DNA of 7,277 nt from Candidatus Coatesiibacteriota bacterium (GCA_003647755.1 QMNL01000075.1:1-7277), one strand, 5' to 3'. Positions 1 to 7,034 are shown, counted from the stretch's first letter. Notes: generated by a model from the sequence alone, not told the origin. Made by a program: numbers and translations.

Positions 1-938
1 ACCAAGATCGCCCGGCCCAAGCTGCCCGACGCAAAGGAGGCGACAACCGGCGCAATCTCAGGGGCCAGACCACGCCTTTCGATCAAGAACCGCTCGATCG
101 AACCGGTGGGAAGCCGCTCGAAATTTGCTAGCTGGCAGCGAGAGAGTATGGTGGGCAAAAGGGCTGACGGGTTCTCCGAAACGATTATTATCACTGTCCC
201 GAGCGGCGGCTCCTCGAGCGTCTTCAACAGGCAGTTCTGGGCAGGCTCCTGCATCTTGTGCGCATCATCGATGATGCAGACGTGTCGAGGCCCCAAGAGT
301 GGCCTGGTGGCCAGTCGCTGCTGGAGGAGATTTCGTATCGCCCATATCTTGATCGTCCCCTGATATAGACCCTCGGTGGTGTTTCTGAAAATGTGCTCAG
401 CGAGCCTGATAAGGCGTGGATCGACCTCTCGCCGACCTCCTTTCTGTATCAGGTCGATCGTGCGGTCAATTGCAGCGATCGAGACGACCTTCGAGTCGGC
501 CCTCTCGAAGACCGCAGACTGCGATCTCTCGTAGCAATCGACCTGCTCTGGGCCCTGTCCTGCTGAGGGGCTGAACTCAATGAGGCCCAAATCCGACAGA
601 GCAGTCATCGCGTCAAGATACTGAGCCTCCTCGCATCCGGCGATGTGCATCATCTCGCCACGGACCACTGCGCTCGGCGTCAGAACATCCTGGAACGCCA
701 GCAGCGACGGGTGTATCTCCGGGAAATGCGCGGTTCTCTTGCACGAGGGACAGGACCCGCAGGCGATGCCGTCCTTGGGCCTTTCGCAAAGAAGGACGCG
801 GGCCATGTCGAAGGCCGTCGTTCGCTTCCCAACTCCGGCAGGCCCTGCGAAGAGGTACGTGTTTGCGACGCGTCCCTCCGCCATGCTGCGAGCCAGCGAC
901 TGGATAACCTTATCCTGCCCGAAAATGCTAGAAAACAT
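1..938 (-). CDS. holB: DNA polymerase III subunit delta-prime, 3' end cut off by window edge
   Basis: AAA+ clamp-loader subunit that helps load the sliding clamp during replication. I translated 312 codons by hand; the frame continues past the left edge. The N terminus MFSSIFGQDKVIQ is typical of the family. A P-loop GPAGVGKR lies at residues 32-39, with Arg where Walker A has Ser/Thr; delta-prime P-loops are often degenerate. A zinc knuckle uses C51, C60, C63 and C66 and is followed by HP at 76-77. Walker B is CIIDDAH at 221-227, followed by LLKTLEEPP and the SRC arginine-finger motif at 266-268. The stretch from about 82 to 192 is roughly 100 residues longer than usual for delta-prime or DnaX. 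The start is ATG at 938; a GTG directly upstream (941) is an alternative, and no strong ribosome binding site is visible. It lies 93 bp downstream of nagZ in the same direction, so co-transcription is plausible. DnaX is less likely given the N terminus. Confidence 0.88.
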   Translation of the reverse strand, partial: MFSSIFGQDKVIQSLARSMAEGRVANTYLFAGPAGVGKRTTAFDMARVLLCERPKDGIACGSCPSCKRTAHFPEIHPSLLAFQDVLTPSAVVRGEMMHIAGCEEAQYLDAMTALSDLGLIEFSPSAGQGPEQVDCYERSQSAVFERADSKVVSIAAIDRTIDLIQKGGRREVDPRLIRLAEHIFRNTTEGLYQGTIKIWAIRNLLQQRLATRPLLGPRHVCIIDDAHKMQEPAQNCLLKTLEEPPLGTVIIIVSENPSALLPTILSRCQLANFERLPTGSIERFLIERRGLAPEIAPVVASFASGSLGRAIL

Positions 939-1031
939 CACCCAGACCCATATCTACCAACAGAGGAAAATCGATCCGGCAGAAACTCGCCCGGCGCTCA
1001 GTCATATTGCTCATATTGTTCCCAAGTCCTG

Positions 1032-2636
1032 TCATATCTTTACCGGCATTCTCCCCCCGGCCGACGATTCACCTGCGATGATCGAGGCGAGCGCCCTGAA
1101 CGTAGGCTCCGCGAATCCGAAGGCCGCTATCGCCGCGCCGAAGCCTTTCAGAAGGCTCAGGTCGAACGGCTCATCGAGTGCAACGAGGATGCAGGGCTTG
1201 CCCAGCGAGGAGACTTTTTCGGCAAGCTCGAGCTGCTTGGGGTGCGAGCCTGCCGAAAAGGTGCAAAATATCACTATGTCAGTGGCAGCGGCCTTTCTTA
1301 ACACAACGTCCACCTGCTGGCTCGAGGGTGAGTCCAGACCGTATATTGCTTCGGAAACGCTGTCGAAGTAGTCCAGCATGGCATCCCGAAGCGAGGGCAA
1401 CTTCTGTGAGGGCCGAAGGTCTGGAAGAACGACTAACACGCTCGAATCGACATCCACAGGCAAAAGCCGATTCTCATCCTTGACGACGCAGATGGCGTTT
1501 TCGGCAATCTCGTAGAACATGAGCTCCTGCATATCAGGGCCGAGGTCGCTGAGCGGCGGAGCCTTTCCAGCCTTGGCAACCCTGTCCTTAAGCTCGGCCT
1601 TCAGCCAGAGCACCCTGGTCGCCGCCTCCAGCACGCGCTCCGACTGCAACCCTCCGCCCTTGATCGCAGACATGATGGCGCTGTGGACATCTGCGATCTC
1701 GTCAAGGTTGTGGCAGAAAAGCAGAAGATCAGCGCCAGCCCCAATCGCACGAACCGCCGCCTCGCCGAGGCCATATCTTCCCGCGACTGCTCCCATCGAG
1801 AGGTCGTCCGTCACGGCTGGCCCGCGGAAATCCAGCCTACTTCGCAAAAGCTCCGTGAGAACGTAAGGTGATACTGATGCCGGCAACTCGCCGTCCCGTG
1901 GAAGCTTGGGATACTCCGCGTGCGTCGCCATCACCATCGCAACGCCATATCGAAACGCCTCTTCAAACGGCTTGAGGTCGCACTCAAGGAGCTCATCAAC
2001 ACTTTTGTCAATCCGCGCAGGGCCGACGTGAGTATCGCTCGAGGCAGCGCCCAACCCGGGGAAGTGCTTGGCCACCGCCATGACATCTGCCGACTGAAGG
2101 CCGTTTATGTACTCAGCCCCAAGCTCCGCTACGAGTTCGGGAGAGCTCCCGAAAGACCTCGTGCCGATGCACGTGTTCTTCGGGTTCGTCAGCACGTCAA
2201 GGACCGGTGCGCAGTTCACGTTTATCCCCAGGTCGCAGAGAACTTTCCCGCAGCTTTCGCCCGCGATATAGGCGTAAGAGCGGGAGCCAGCTGCGCCCAG
2301 TGCCATCGCCGATGGAAGCCTGCCCGCGAAATCAAATCGCGTGACCTTTCCTCCCTCTTGGTCAATCATGACCAACATCGGCAGCTCTTCCCCGGCTTCT
2401 CCCGCAGCGTGTTGAACGCCTCCAGTGAGGTATCGCGTCTGGTCGGCGTCAAAGATATTTCTCCGGAAGAGTATCACACCTCCAACGAGGTGATTCCGGA
2501 CATGTTCCTTCAAAAGTGGAGGTGCCTCAACCCCCTCGAAACCTGTAACCAAGAGCTGCCCGACCAGCCTCTCCATGCTCATGCCCGCGATGAGCTTTTC
2601 GATGGCCTGCTGCCTTTTCTCAACCAGATTGTCCAT
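1032..2636 (-). CDS. nagZ: NagZ-type GH3 beta-N-acetylhexosaminidase (two-domain form)
   Basis: Predicted glycoside hydrolase family 3 enzyme (534 aa) that removes terminal beta-N-acetylglucosamine, for example from muropeptides during cell-wall turnover. The catalytic barrel covers about residues 20-345: IDQEGG at 91-96, IGTRSFG at 157-163, and the NagZ motif KHFPGLG...SDTH at 190-203. The literature describes that motif as KH(F/I)PG(H/L)G-x4-D(S/T)H, so Leu195 is allowed. D201/H203 would be the acid/base dyad and D277 in VTDDLSMG the nucleophile. Residues about 375-534 look like a GH3 C-terminal alpha/beta domain, which makes it longer than the single-domain E. coli NagZ of about 340 aa. 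I see no signal peptide or lipobox, so a cytosolic location is inferred. Its ATG follows the stop of the upstream amidohydrolase with no gap (TGAATG); a GGAG lies 12 nt upstream, so translational coupling is likely. Exact substrate, and hydrolysis versus phosphorolysis, cannot be settled from sequence. Confidence 0.9.
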   Translation of the reverse strand: MDNLVEKRQQAIEKLIAGMSMERLVGQLLVTGFEGVEAPPLLKEHVRNHLVGGVILFRRNIFDADQTRYLTGGVQHAAGEAGEELPMLVMIDQEGGKVTRFDFAGRLPSAMALGAAGSRSYAYIAGESCGKVLCDLGINVNCAPVLDVLTNPKNTCIGTRSFGSSPELVAELGAEYINGLQSADVMAVAKHFPGLGAASSDTHVGPARIDKSVDELLECDLKPFEEAFRYGVAMVMATHAEYPKLPRDGELPASVSPYVLTELLRSRLDFRGPAVTDDLSMGAVAGRYGLGEAAVRAIGAGADLLLFCHNLDEIADVHSAIMSAIKGGGLQSERVLEAATRVLWLKAELKDRVAKAGKAPPLSDLGPDMQELMFYEIAENAICVVKDENRLLPVDVDSSVLVVLPDLRPSQKLPSLRDAMLDYFDSVSEAIYGLDSPSSQQVDVVLRKAAATDIVIFCTFSAGSHPKQLELAEKVSSLGKPCILVALDEPFDLSLLKGFGAAIAAFGFAEPTFRALASIIAGESSAGGRMPVKI

Positions 2637-4178
2637 TCAGCCCCGCCGCTCCAAGTAACCCTCTGCTCTATAAACCAGCCGCCCGGCCTTGATCGTCGCC
2701 AGGACGCGCGCCTCGAGCAGCTCGCTTGCGCTCTTGCAGCCAAGGATCACCAGGTCCGCGGCCATACCCTCTTGAATGCGACCCAGCCGAGCCTCCTGCC
2801 TGACGGCAAATGCCCCGCCGACCGTGTGCGCACTGATGGCGTCTGCAAGTGGCATCGCAAAATCAGGGAAGGGATGCCTCACTGCTCCCCGAAGGCCGTA
2901 GATCGGGCCGATGGGCATTGAATCGGAGCCAAAACAAAGGGGCACGCCTGCCCTCGCCACCGGGCCGAAGGCGTTAGTTTTCGCCCACCCGGGCCCAAAA
3001 CGCTCACCGTAAAGGCCGTCCTCATGTCCCCAACTCGTGATGAAGCCCGGCTGCATCGACGCCACCAGCCCACTGCGCCGAAGCCGCTCCAGATGCTCAT
3101 CAAGCGGCTCGGGCAGAATCTCCAGGTGCTCGATCCGGTGTCTATGATCGGCCAAAGAACCCACACCAGCATCCTCGAACGCACCAACCACAGCGTCAAT
3201 CGCCCTATCGCCTATCGCATGGACGGCGAGCTGGATGCCCCGTTTCAAAGCCTCTCTGGCCACGGCTGCCATCGCCTCCCTCGACAACAGCAGCTCCCCA
3301 CGTTCGTCTGTGCCCCAGAAAGGCCTCGAAACCGCCGCCGTCCGGGCGCCAATGGACCCATCCGCGACTAGCTTGAGACCAGCAGGCCGGCACAACTCCG
3401 ATGGCTCCAACCGCTTGAGCCCGTCGAAACTTGCCCCCGAAACATAGTCCAAATAAACAAATATCTCGATATCCCGCGCAGCATCACGAAGCACGGCGAA
3501 CTGCTCCGGCAAGGCGTGCATCTCGCAGATGCTCGTAACCCCAAGCGACAGCGCCTCGTCAATCGCCCGCCGCACACCCTTAACGCGGTCGGAGTGCTCC
3601 AGCGGCACCAGCTGCCTCATCAGGTGAATAGCGTCCTCGCCTATCTCACCTCGCTCGCGGTCAACGTGCGAACTGACCTCACCAAAGTCCGTCGATGAAC
3701 ACAGGACCTCAAGCGCTCGCGAGTTGACAAAGGCTTTATGCCCGCAGACTCGCTGCAGGAAGACGGGATTCGGGACGCCAAGTGCATCCAGTAGCTGCCG
3801 ATCTAATCTCTCGATGCCCCGAACCTTCGAGTCGTCCCAGTTGATGCCGACCACGAACTTATCCCGCTGAAGCTCAGCGGCCTTCTGTTCGACCATCGCA
3901 AGCATCTCATCCACGTCGCATGACGCGGCGAAATCGACAGTCAGGGCGTCAAACTCCCTGGAGAGGAGGTGCGCGTGGGCATCAATGAAGCCGGGGAGAA
4001 CTATCCTGCCCTGAGCGTCAATCACTTCGTCGGGCTTGGTCCCAGACGAGGCGCCAAGCCCGCTGTGCCGAAGCGCCGGCATGGGCCGGATGCTCTCTAT
4101 CTGTGAGCCTTTGGTTCGGATCGAGAAAAGGCTTTTGGCAAAACCTGCCAGCTCGAGGTTTGCATTTACAATCAGCAC
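2637..4178 (-). CDS. YtcJ-like metal-dependent amidohydrolase (Amidohydrolase_3 family)
   Basis: Predicted cytosolic metal hydrolase of the amidohydrolase superfamily, close to YtcJ/N-substituted formamide deformylase proteins. From the GTG at 4178 it is 513 aa, the usual length. The composite N-terminal strand region leads to LPGFIDAHAH with metal ligands H68 and H70. Further candidate ligands or catalytic residues are H147 in VCGHKAFVN, K269 and D273 in LKLVADGSIGARTA (lysine possibly carboxylated), H320 in VHAIGDRA, H351 in RIEHLEI and D419 in CFGSDSMP. The C terminus (GMAADLVILG) closes the small beta domain. Start choice: the frame can extend to a GTG at 4208, stopped by an in-frame TAG 15 nt further up, but that start has no ribosome binding site. 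The GTG at 4178 has AAGGA seven bases upstream, and the protein then begins with the first family strand, VLIVNANLEL. The substrate is unknown. Its stop abuts the nagZ start, which suggests a linked role, perhaps in amino-sugar or peptide scavenging; that is only inference. Confidence 0.87.
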   Translation of the reverse strand: MLIVNANLELAGFAKSLFSIRTKGSQIESIRPMPALRHSGLGASSGTKPDEVIDAQGRIVLPGFIDAHAHLLSREFDALTVDFAASCDVDEMLAMVEQKAAELQRDKFVVGINWDDSKVRGIERLDRQLLDALGVPNPVFLQRVCGHKAFVNSRALEVLCSSTDFGEVSSHVDRERGEIGEDAIHLMRQLVPLEHSDRVKGVRRAIDEALSLGVTSICEMHALPEQFAVLRDAARDIEIFVYLDYVSGASFDGLKRLEPSELCRPAGLKLVADGSIGARTAAVSRPFWGTDERGELLLSREAMAAVAREALKRGIQLAVHAIGDRAIDAVVGAFEDAGVGSLADHRHRIEHLEILPEPLDEHLERLRRSGLVASMQPGFITSWGHEDGLYGERFGPGWAKTNAFGPVARAGVPLCFGSDSMPIGPIYGLRGAVRHPFPDFAMPLADAISAHTVGGAFAVRQEARLGRIQEGMAADLVILGCKSASELLEARVLATIKAGRLVYRAEGYLERRG

Positions 4179-4185
4179 GCCGGCG

Positions 4186-4190
4186 TCCTT
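4186..4190 (-). promoter_or_regulatory. Ribosome binding site for the amidohydrolase, favouring the 4178 start
   Basis: AAGGA on the minus strand is separated by seven bases from the in-frame GTG at 4178, which is ideal Shine-Dalgarno spacing. The longer alternative start at 4208 has only an AT-rich stretch upstream. This site therefore supports a protein 10 residues shorter than the longest open frame. Confidence 0.6.
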
Positions 4191-4217
4191 GACATATTGT
4201 GGTGGCACAAATACTTT
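4189..4217 (+). promoter_or_regulatory. Candidate sigma70-type promoter for the tRNA nucleotidyltransferase operon
   Basis: A perfect -35 box TTGACA (4189-4194) is followed by a 17-bp spacer and TACTTT (4212-4217), which matches the -10 consensus at its first two and last positions. Transcription would begin near 4224, about 28 bases before the ATG at 4252. The -35 box lies just upstream of the preferred amidohydrolase start, so the two divergent promoters would share this short region. Called by eye only. Confidence 0.5.
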
Positions 4218-4227
4218 GTTCTAAATA

Positions 4228-4242
4228 TAGTGATGTTCACTA
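4228..4242. promoter_or_regulatory. Inverted repeat, candidate operator between divergent genes
   Basis: TAGTGA-TGT-TCACTA is a perfect 6-bp inverted repeat with a 3-bp centre. It sits just downstream of the predicted rightward transcription start and between a possible leftward -10 (TATATT, 4229-4224) and a weak leftward -35 (TGGGAA, 4252-4247). A dimeric repressor bound here could block both directions. I do not recognise the repeat as the site of a named regulator, and no regulator gene is present in the window. Confidence 0.45.
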
Positions 4243-4251
4243 CAACTTCCC

Positions 4252-5637
4252 ATGAAAGTAAAAGCGATGGGCAGACAACAGTCAAGGAATAGCAGACCCC
4301 AGGCTCCGCACCCGCTAAGGCTGGGTAGGTCTGGCATCTCCAAGATCAATAATGTCTCGCCGCTACTGAACTCGTCGTTTCCGGCCGCGGTGCTGAAACT
4401 GCTTGAGGCAATCGGCAAGGCCGCCAGCGAGCGCTCGGCGCGTGCCTTCGTCGTGGGCGGCGTTGTGCGGGACATCGTGCTCGGCCGGCGGAGCCTCGAC
4501 ATAGACGTCGTGATCGAGGGCGATGCGATGCAAATTGCCGGGGAGCTTGCTGCTCATGCCGTCGAGCGCCCGGTTTTCAACCGCGACTTCGCCACGGCAA
4601 CGCTCCCCCTTGATGGCGGCTTCCACATCGACATCGCCACGGCGAGGACCGAGGCCTACGACAGGCCAGGCGCACTGCCTAAGGTTCAGCCGGGGGCCAT
4701 CGAGGAGGACCTGGGGCGGCGGGATTTTACCATCAATTGCGTCTGCGCCTCGCTTGCGCCGGAGACGTTTGGGGATATTTTCGACCCACAACAGGGGCTC
4801 AAGGACATCGAGATCGGCCTGATCAGGGTCCTGCACGACAGGAGTTTCGTGGACGATCCGACCAGGATCATCAGGGCGATCAAGTATGCCAACCGGTTCC
4901 GTTTCACCATTGATAACACCACGCTCGAGCTCGCCGAAGATGCCATCTGCGACGGCTGCTTCAAGACAATCTCACCTCACAGGCTGACGGATGAGCTGCG
5001 GTTACTTCTTGTCGAGGAGATGCCGTGGGGTGCGATCTGGGACCTTGCCCAGTTCTCGGTTCTCAGTTCCATCTCGCCATACTTGTCCCTGTTCCACAAT
5101 GCGCTTCCCATCCTCCAGCGGATCGAGAGCCTCGAGGAGGCCGTTAGAGACGACCTACCAGGGGACTACCGGAGGTGGCTGGTTAGGCTGCTGTTGTTCA
5201 TGGGGAACGTGCCCAAGCACAAGCTGCCCAGCGTGCTCGCGATTTTTGATCTGGACAGAAAAGAGGCCACGGTTGTCGAGGAGTTCGTAACACGCCGAAC
5301 CGAGATTCTCTCCTGGCTTGATGGGGTCCAAGACGCTCTGGACAGCGAGCTTTGGCAGGTATTTTCGAGCATCTCGGCGGAGGCGGCAGTAGCGATCGCT
5401 GCCTCAGAGGGGGGCAAGGCCGGCGAAATGGCGTTCGAGAAGTATTACTCGGTCCTGCAGAAGGTGCGACTTGAGATCACCGGCGACGACATTAAGGGCA
5501 TGGGTATTCCCGAGGGCCCGATCATCGGCCAGACCCTCAGGAATGTGTTGATAACGAAGATCAACGGGCACGTAAACGGAAAGGAGGCGGAGCTAGAGCT
5601 TGCGCGTCGGCTGGCCGCACGAGATGAGAAGCGTTGA
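4252..5637 (+). CDS. Class II tRNA nucleotidyltransferase / poly(A) polymerase family protein (CCA- or A-adding)
   Basis: Predicted template-independent nucleotidyltransferase (461 aa) that builds or repairs the tRNA 3' CCA end, using CTP and ATP, in the cytoplasm. The NTase core shows VVGGVVRD at 67-74, the metal-binding DID at 83-85, RRDFTIN at 156-162, and DDPTRIIRA at 201-209, which fits the EDxxR-type nucleotide template motif (D202, R205). The RNA-binding helical part follows; ISPHRLTDELRL (240-251) has His243 where many relatives have Glu. The C-terminal TGDDIKGMGIPEGPIIG (410-426) is typical of the subfamily that in some bacteria also carries CBS and DHH domains; those are absent here. 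The first 35-40 residues are basic, probably disordered and upstream of the conserved core, so the true start may be M6 (4267) or later. No ribosome binding site precedes 4252. Full CCA addition, A-addition and CC-addition cannot be told apart, so I give no symbol. Its last 14 bases overlap the next gene. Confidence 0.9.
   Translation: MKVKAMGRQQSRNSRPQAPHPLRLGRSGISKINNVSPLLNSSFPAAVLKLLEAIGKAASERSARAFVVGGVVRDIVLGRRSLDIDVVIEGDAMQIAGELAAHAVERPVFNRDFATATLPLDGGFHIDIATARTEAYDRPGALPKVQPGAIEEDLGRRDFTINCVCASLAPETFGDIFDPQQGLKDIEIGLIRVLHDRSFVDDPTRIIRAIKYANRFRFTIDNTTLELAEDAICDGCFKTISPHRLTDELRLLLVEEMPWGAIWDLAQFSVLSSISPYLSLFHNALPILQRIESLEEAVRDDLPGDYRRWLVRLLLFMGNVPKHKLPSVLAIFDLDRKEATVVEEFVTRRTEILSWLDGVQDALDSELWQVFSSISAEAAVAIAASEGGKAGEMAFEKYYSVLQKVRLEITGDDIKGMGIPEGPIIGQTLRNVLITKINGHVNGKEAELELARRLAARDEKR
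5581..5587 (+). promoter_or_regulatory. Strong Shine-Dalgarno inside the 3' end of the nucleotidyltransferase gene
   Basis: AAGGAGG lies 12 bases before an in-frame TTG (5600) and 36 bases before the ATG (5624) of the radical SAM gene. It may recruit ribosomes for the TTG start, or help reinitiation in the overlap. It also encodes Lys-Glu in the upstream protein, so it may be coincidental. Confidence 0.35.
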
Positions 5638-6934
5638 CGTGAGCATAGCTGGCCGGCTGAGACAGACCCCTGTCCTTCGGCAGCCGGTGCCGCACATCGT
5701 AGTCTCGTCGAAAAAGGAGCTGCACGGCTGGTGGCCGGGCAAGCGAGAGTGCACCGCCGAGCGGATGCTCGTAAACCCCTACAATGGGTGCGATTTCGGG
5801 TGTATCTACTGCTATGCCAACTCGATGAACTGGGGCTATTTCAAACTCTACCGGCAGACGGGCCTGGTTACGGTCTTCAAGGATATGGACGTCAACGTGG
5901 CCAGGCAGCTCGATTCGCTCGATGTGGCGGCATGTGGCTATCTTTCACCAGTAACAGACCCCTTCCAGCCGGTCAACTCCCGCTACAGGCTCTCCGAGAG
6001 GATAGTCCGCGTCTTCACTGAACGAGGGCTCCCGATCGACGTGGTAACCAAGGGCATTATCCCCGACGAGGTGATACGTCTTCTCGCACAGAATCGGCAC
6101 TCCTTCGCCCAGGTCTCCATCACAACGGTGAACGACGGGCTCAGGAGGCAGCTCTCACCAGGCTCAAGCGTCTCGACCGATGACCTCTTCTACAACCTCA
6201 CTCGCCTCTCATCGTGGCCTTGCGAGGGCCGGCAGAAAATCCACTCCGTCTGCCGCATCGACCCCATCCTGCCGTTCATAACTGACGACAGGCGCGAGCT
6301 GAGGCACCTCATCGAGCGGGCGAAGCTCTGCGGCGCAGACCACATCATAGCAAGCTGTGTCGATATCCCCATCCACATCAAGGGCAAGATGCTGAAGATG
6401 CTCTACTCGCTGAACCCTAAACCGAGAGTTCGCTACGAGAAGCTGTTCACCGACCGGATAGATGGCTCGCTGCACGCTCATATCGACTACCGCCGGGAGC
6501 TCTTCTCCTACCTGAGGGACCTCTGCGTGCAGAACGAGCTGTCCTTCGCTCTCTGCATGGAGTTCGAGAACGTGAGCACTGAGGCGATGGTCAAGACGGC
6601 CTCGGGCAAGCTCAAGAGAGTTACGAGCCGCGGCATGAACGCCGAGTTCATGACCGGCTGCAAGAATTGCGAGGGCATCGACGTCCCTATCTATGTGCGA
6701 GACACGTCCGGCCGGTCCGGCTACTACACCGACCACGATGGCCGTAAACGGCCCAGGTTCGGCCCAGCCGCAGCCTGCACCGGTGCGTGCTTGACGTGCA
6801 GCTTCCCCCAGTGCGGCGTTGAGGACCTCGCCATGGGCAGAACCCCCAACTCGCGGAAGGACTTCAACCTGCGCGACTACAGGCGATGGTCCAAGCAGCG
6901 CGCCTCCAAAAAGCAATCGGCTCTTTCGCTCTGA
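5624..6934 (+). CDS. SPL-like / Rv2578c-type radical SAM protein with extra C-terminal cysteine cluster
   Basis: Predicted radical SAM enzyme (436 aa from ATG 5624). The 4Fe-4S motif GCDFGCIYCYA supplies C56, C60 and C63. It is followed by SPVTDPFQP (108-116), VVTKG (140-144) and VSITT (164-168), segments shared with spore photoproduct lyase-like and Rv2578c/PA0069-type proteins whose reaction is largely unknown. A role in nucleic-acid repair or modification is only a family-level guess. The C-terminal 90 residues carry six more cysteines (C346, C349, C385, C389, C392, C397), including a second CxxxCxxC, and a basic tail rich in Lys and Arg. The ATG overlaps the end of the nucleotidyltransferase gene by 14 bp, which indicates translational coupling. 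Alternatives are TTG at 5600, 12 bases after a strong AAGGAGG (5581-5587), and GTG at 5639. The conserved region begins well after all three, so the choice does not affect the identification. Confidence 0.88.
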   Translation: MRSVDVSIAGRLRQTPVLRQPVPHIVVSSKKELHGWWPGKRECTAERMLVNPYNGCDFGCIYCYANSMNWGYFKLYRQTGLVTVFKDMDVNVARQLDSLDVAACGYLSPVTDPFQPVNSRYRLSERIVRVFTERGLPIDVVTKGIIPDEVIRLLAQNRHSFAQVSITTVNDGLRRQLSPGSSVSTDDLFYNLTRLSSWPCEGRQKIHSVCRIDPILPFITDDRRELRHLIERAKLCGADHIIASCVDIPIHIKGKMLKMLYSLNPKPRVRYEKLFTDRIDGSLHAHIDYRRELFSYLRDLCVQNELSFALCMEFENVSTEAMVKTASGKLKRVTSRGMNAEFMTGCKNCEGIDVPIYVRDTSGRSGYYTDHDGRKRPRFGPAAACTGACLTCSFPQCGVEDLAMGRTPNSRKDFNLRDYRRWSKQRASKKQSALSL

Positions 6935-6967
6935 CAAATCGCGTGGGACGCCGAGCCATCCCCAGGC

Positions 6968-6987
6968 CACCCGAATGAATTCGGGTG
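6968..6987. repeat. Left REP-like hairpin, possible weak terminator of the radical SAM gene
   Basis: CACCCGAA, loop TGAA, TTCGGGTG: a perfect 8-bp stem starting 34 bases after the radical SAM stop codon. No T-run follows on the plus strand (CTAGGATAATG), so a standard intrinsic terminator is unlikely, although the hairpin could protect the mRNA 3' end. Confidence 0.6.
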
Positions 6988-7010
6988 CTAGGATAATGAG
7001 AGCTGTCTAT

Positions 7011-7034
7011 ATCACCGCATTAAAATACGGTGAT
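7011..7034. repeat. Inverted repeat with AT-rich centre
   Basis: ATCACCG and CGGTGAT form a perfect 7-bp inverted repeat around a 10-base AT-rich centre (CATTAAAATA). It could be a protein-binding operator or an RNA hairpin; no adjacent start codon or promoter decides between these. Confidence 0.45.

Noticed and set aside
643..1371. Plus-strand open frame (242 codons) across holB, the gap and the end of nagZ
   Set aside because: It covers the clear P-loop and zinc knuckle of holB on the other strand and the GH3 C-terminal domain, with no recognisable protein of its own.
1154..2068. Loss of the second histidine in the NagZ motif (KHFPGLG rather than KHFPGHG) as a sign of inactivity
   Set aside because: The described NagZ motif permits His or Leu at that position, and the catalytic Asp-His dyad and the nucleophile Asp are all present.
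1920..2921. Long plus-strand open frame (333 codons) opposite nagZ and the amidohydrolase
   Set aside because: It spans the junction of two well-supported minus-strand genes, has no recognisable motif, and is the kind of antisense frame that GC-rich coding DNA produces by chance.
6209..6970. Minus-strand open frame (253 codons) opposite the radical SAM gene
   Set aside because: The sense strand encodes conserved radical SAM features throughout. The antisense translation is Ala/Val/Gly/Leu-rich without motifs.
6968..6987. Intrinsic terminator after the radical SAM gene
   Set aside because: The stem is perfect, but there is no T-run on either plausible side, and the matching hairpin at 7175-7194 points to a repeat family instead.
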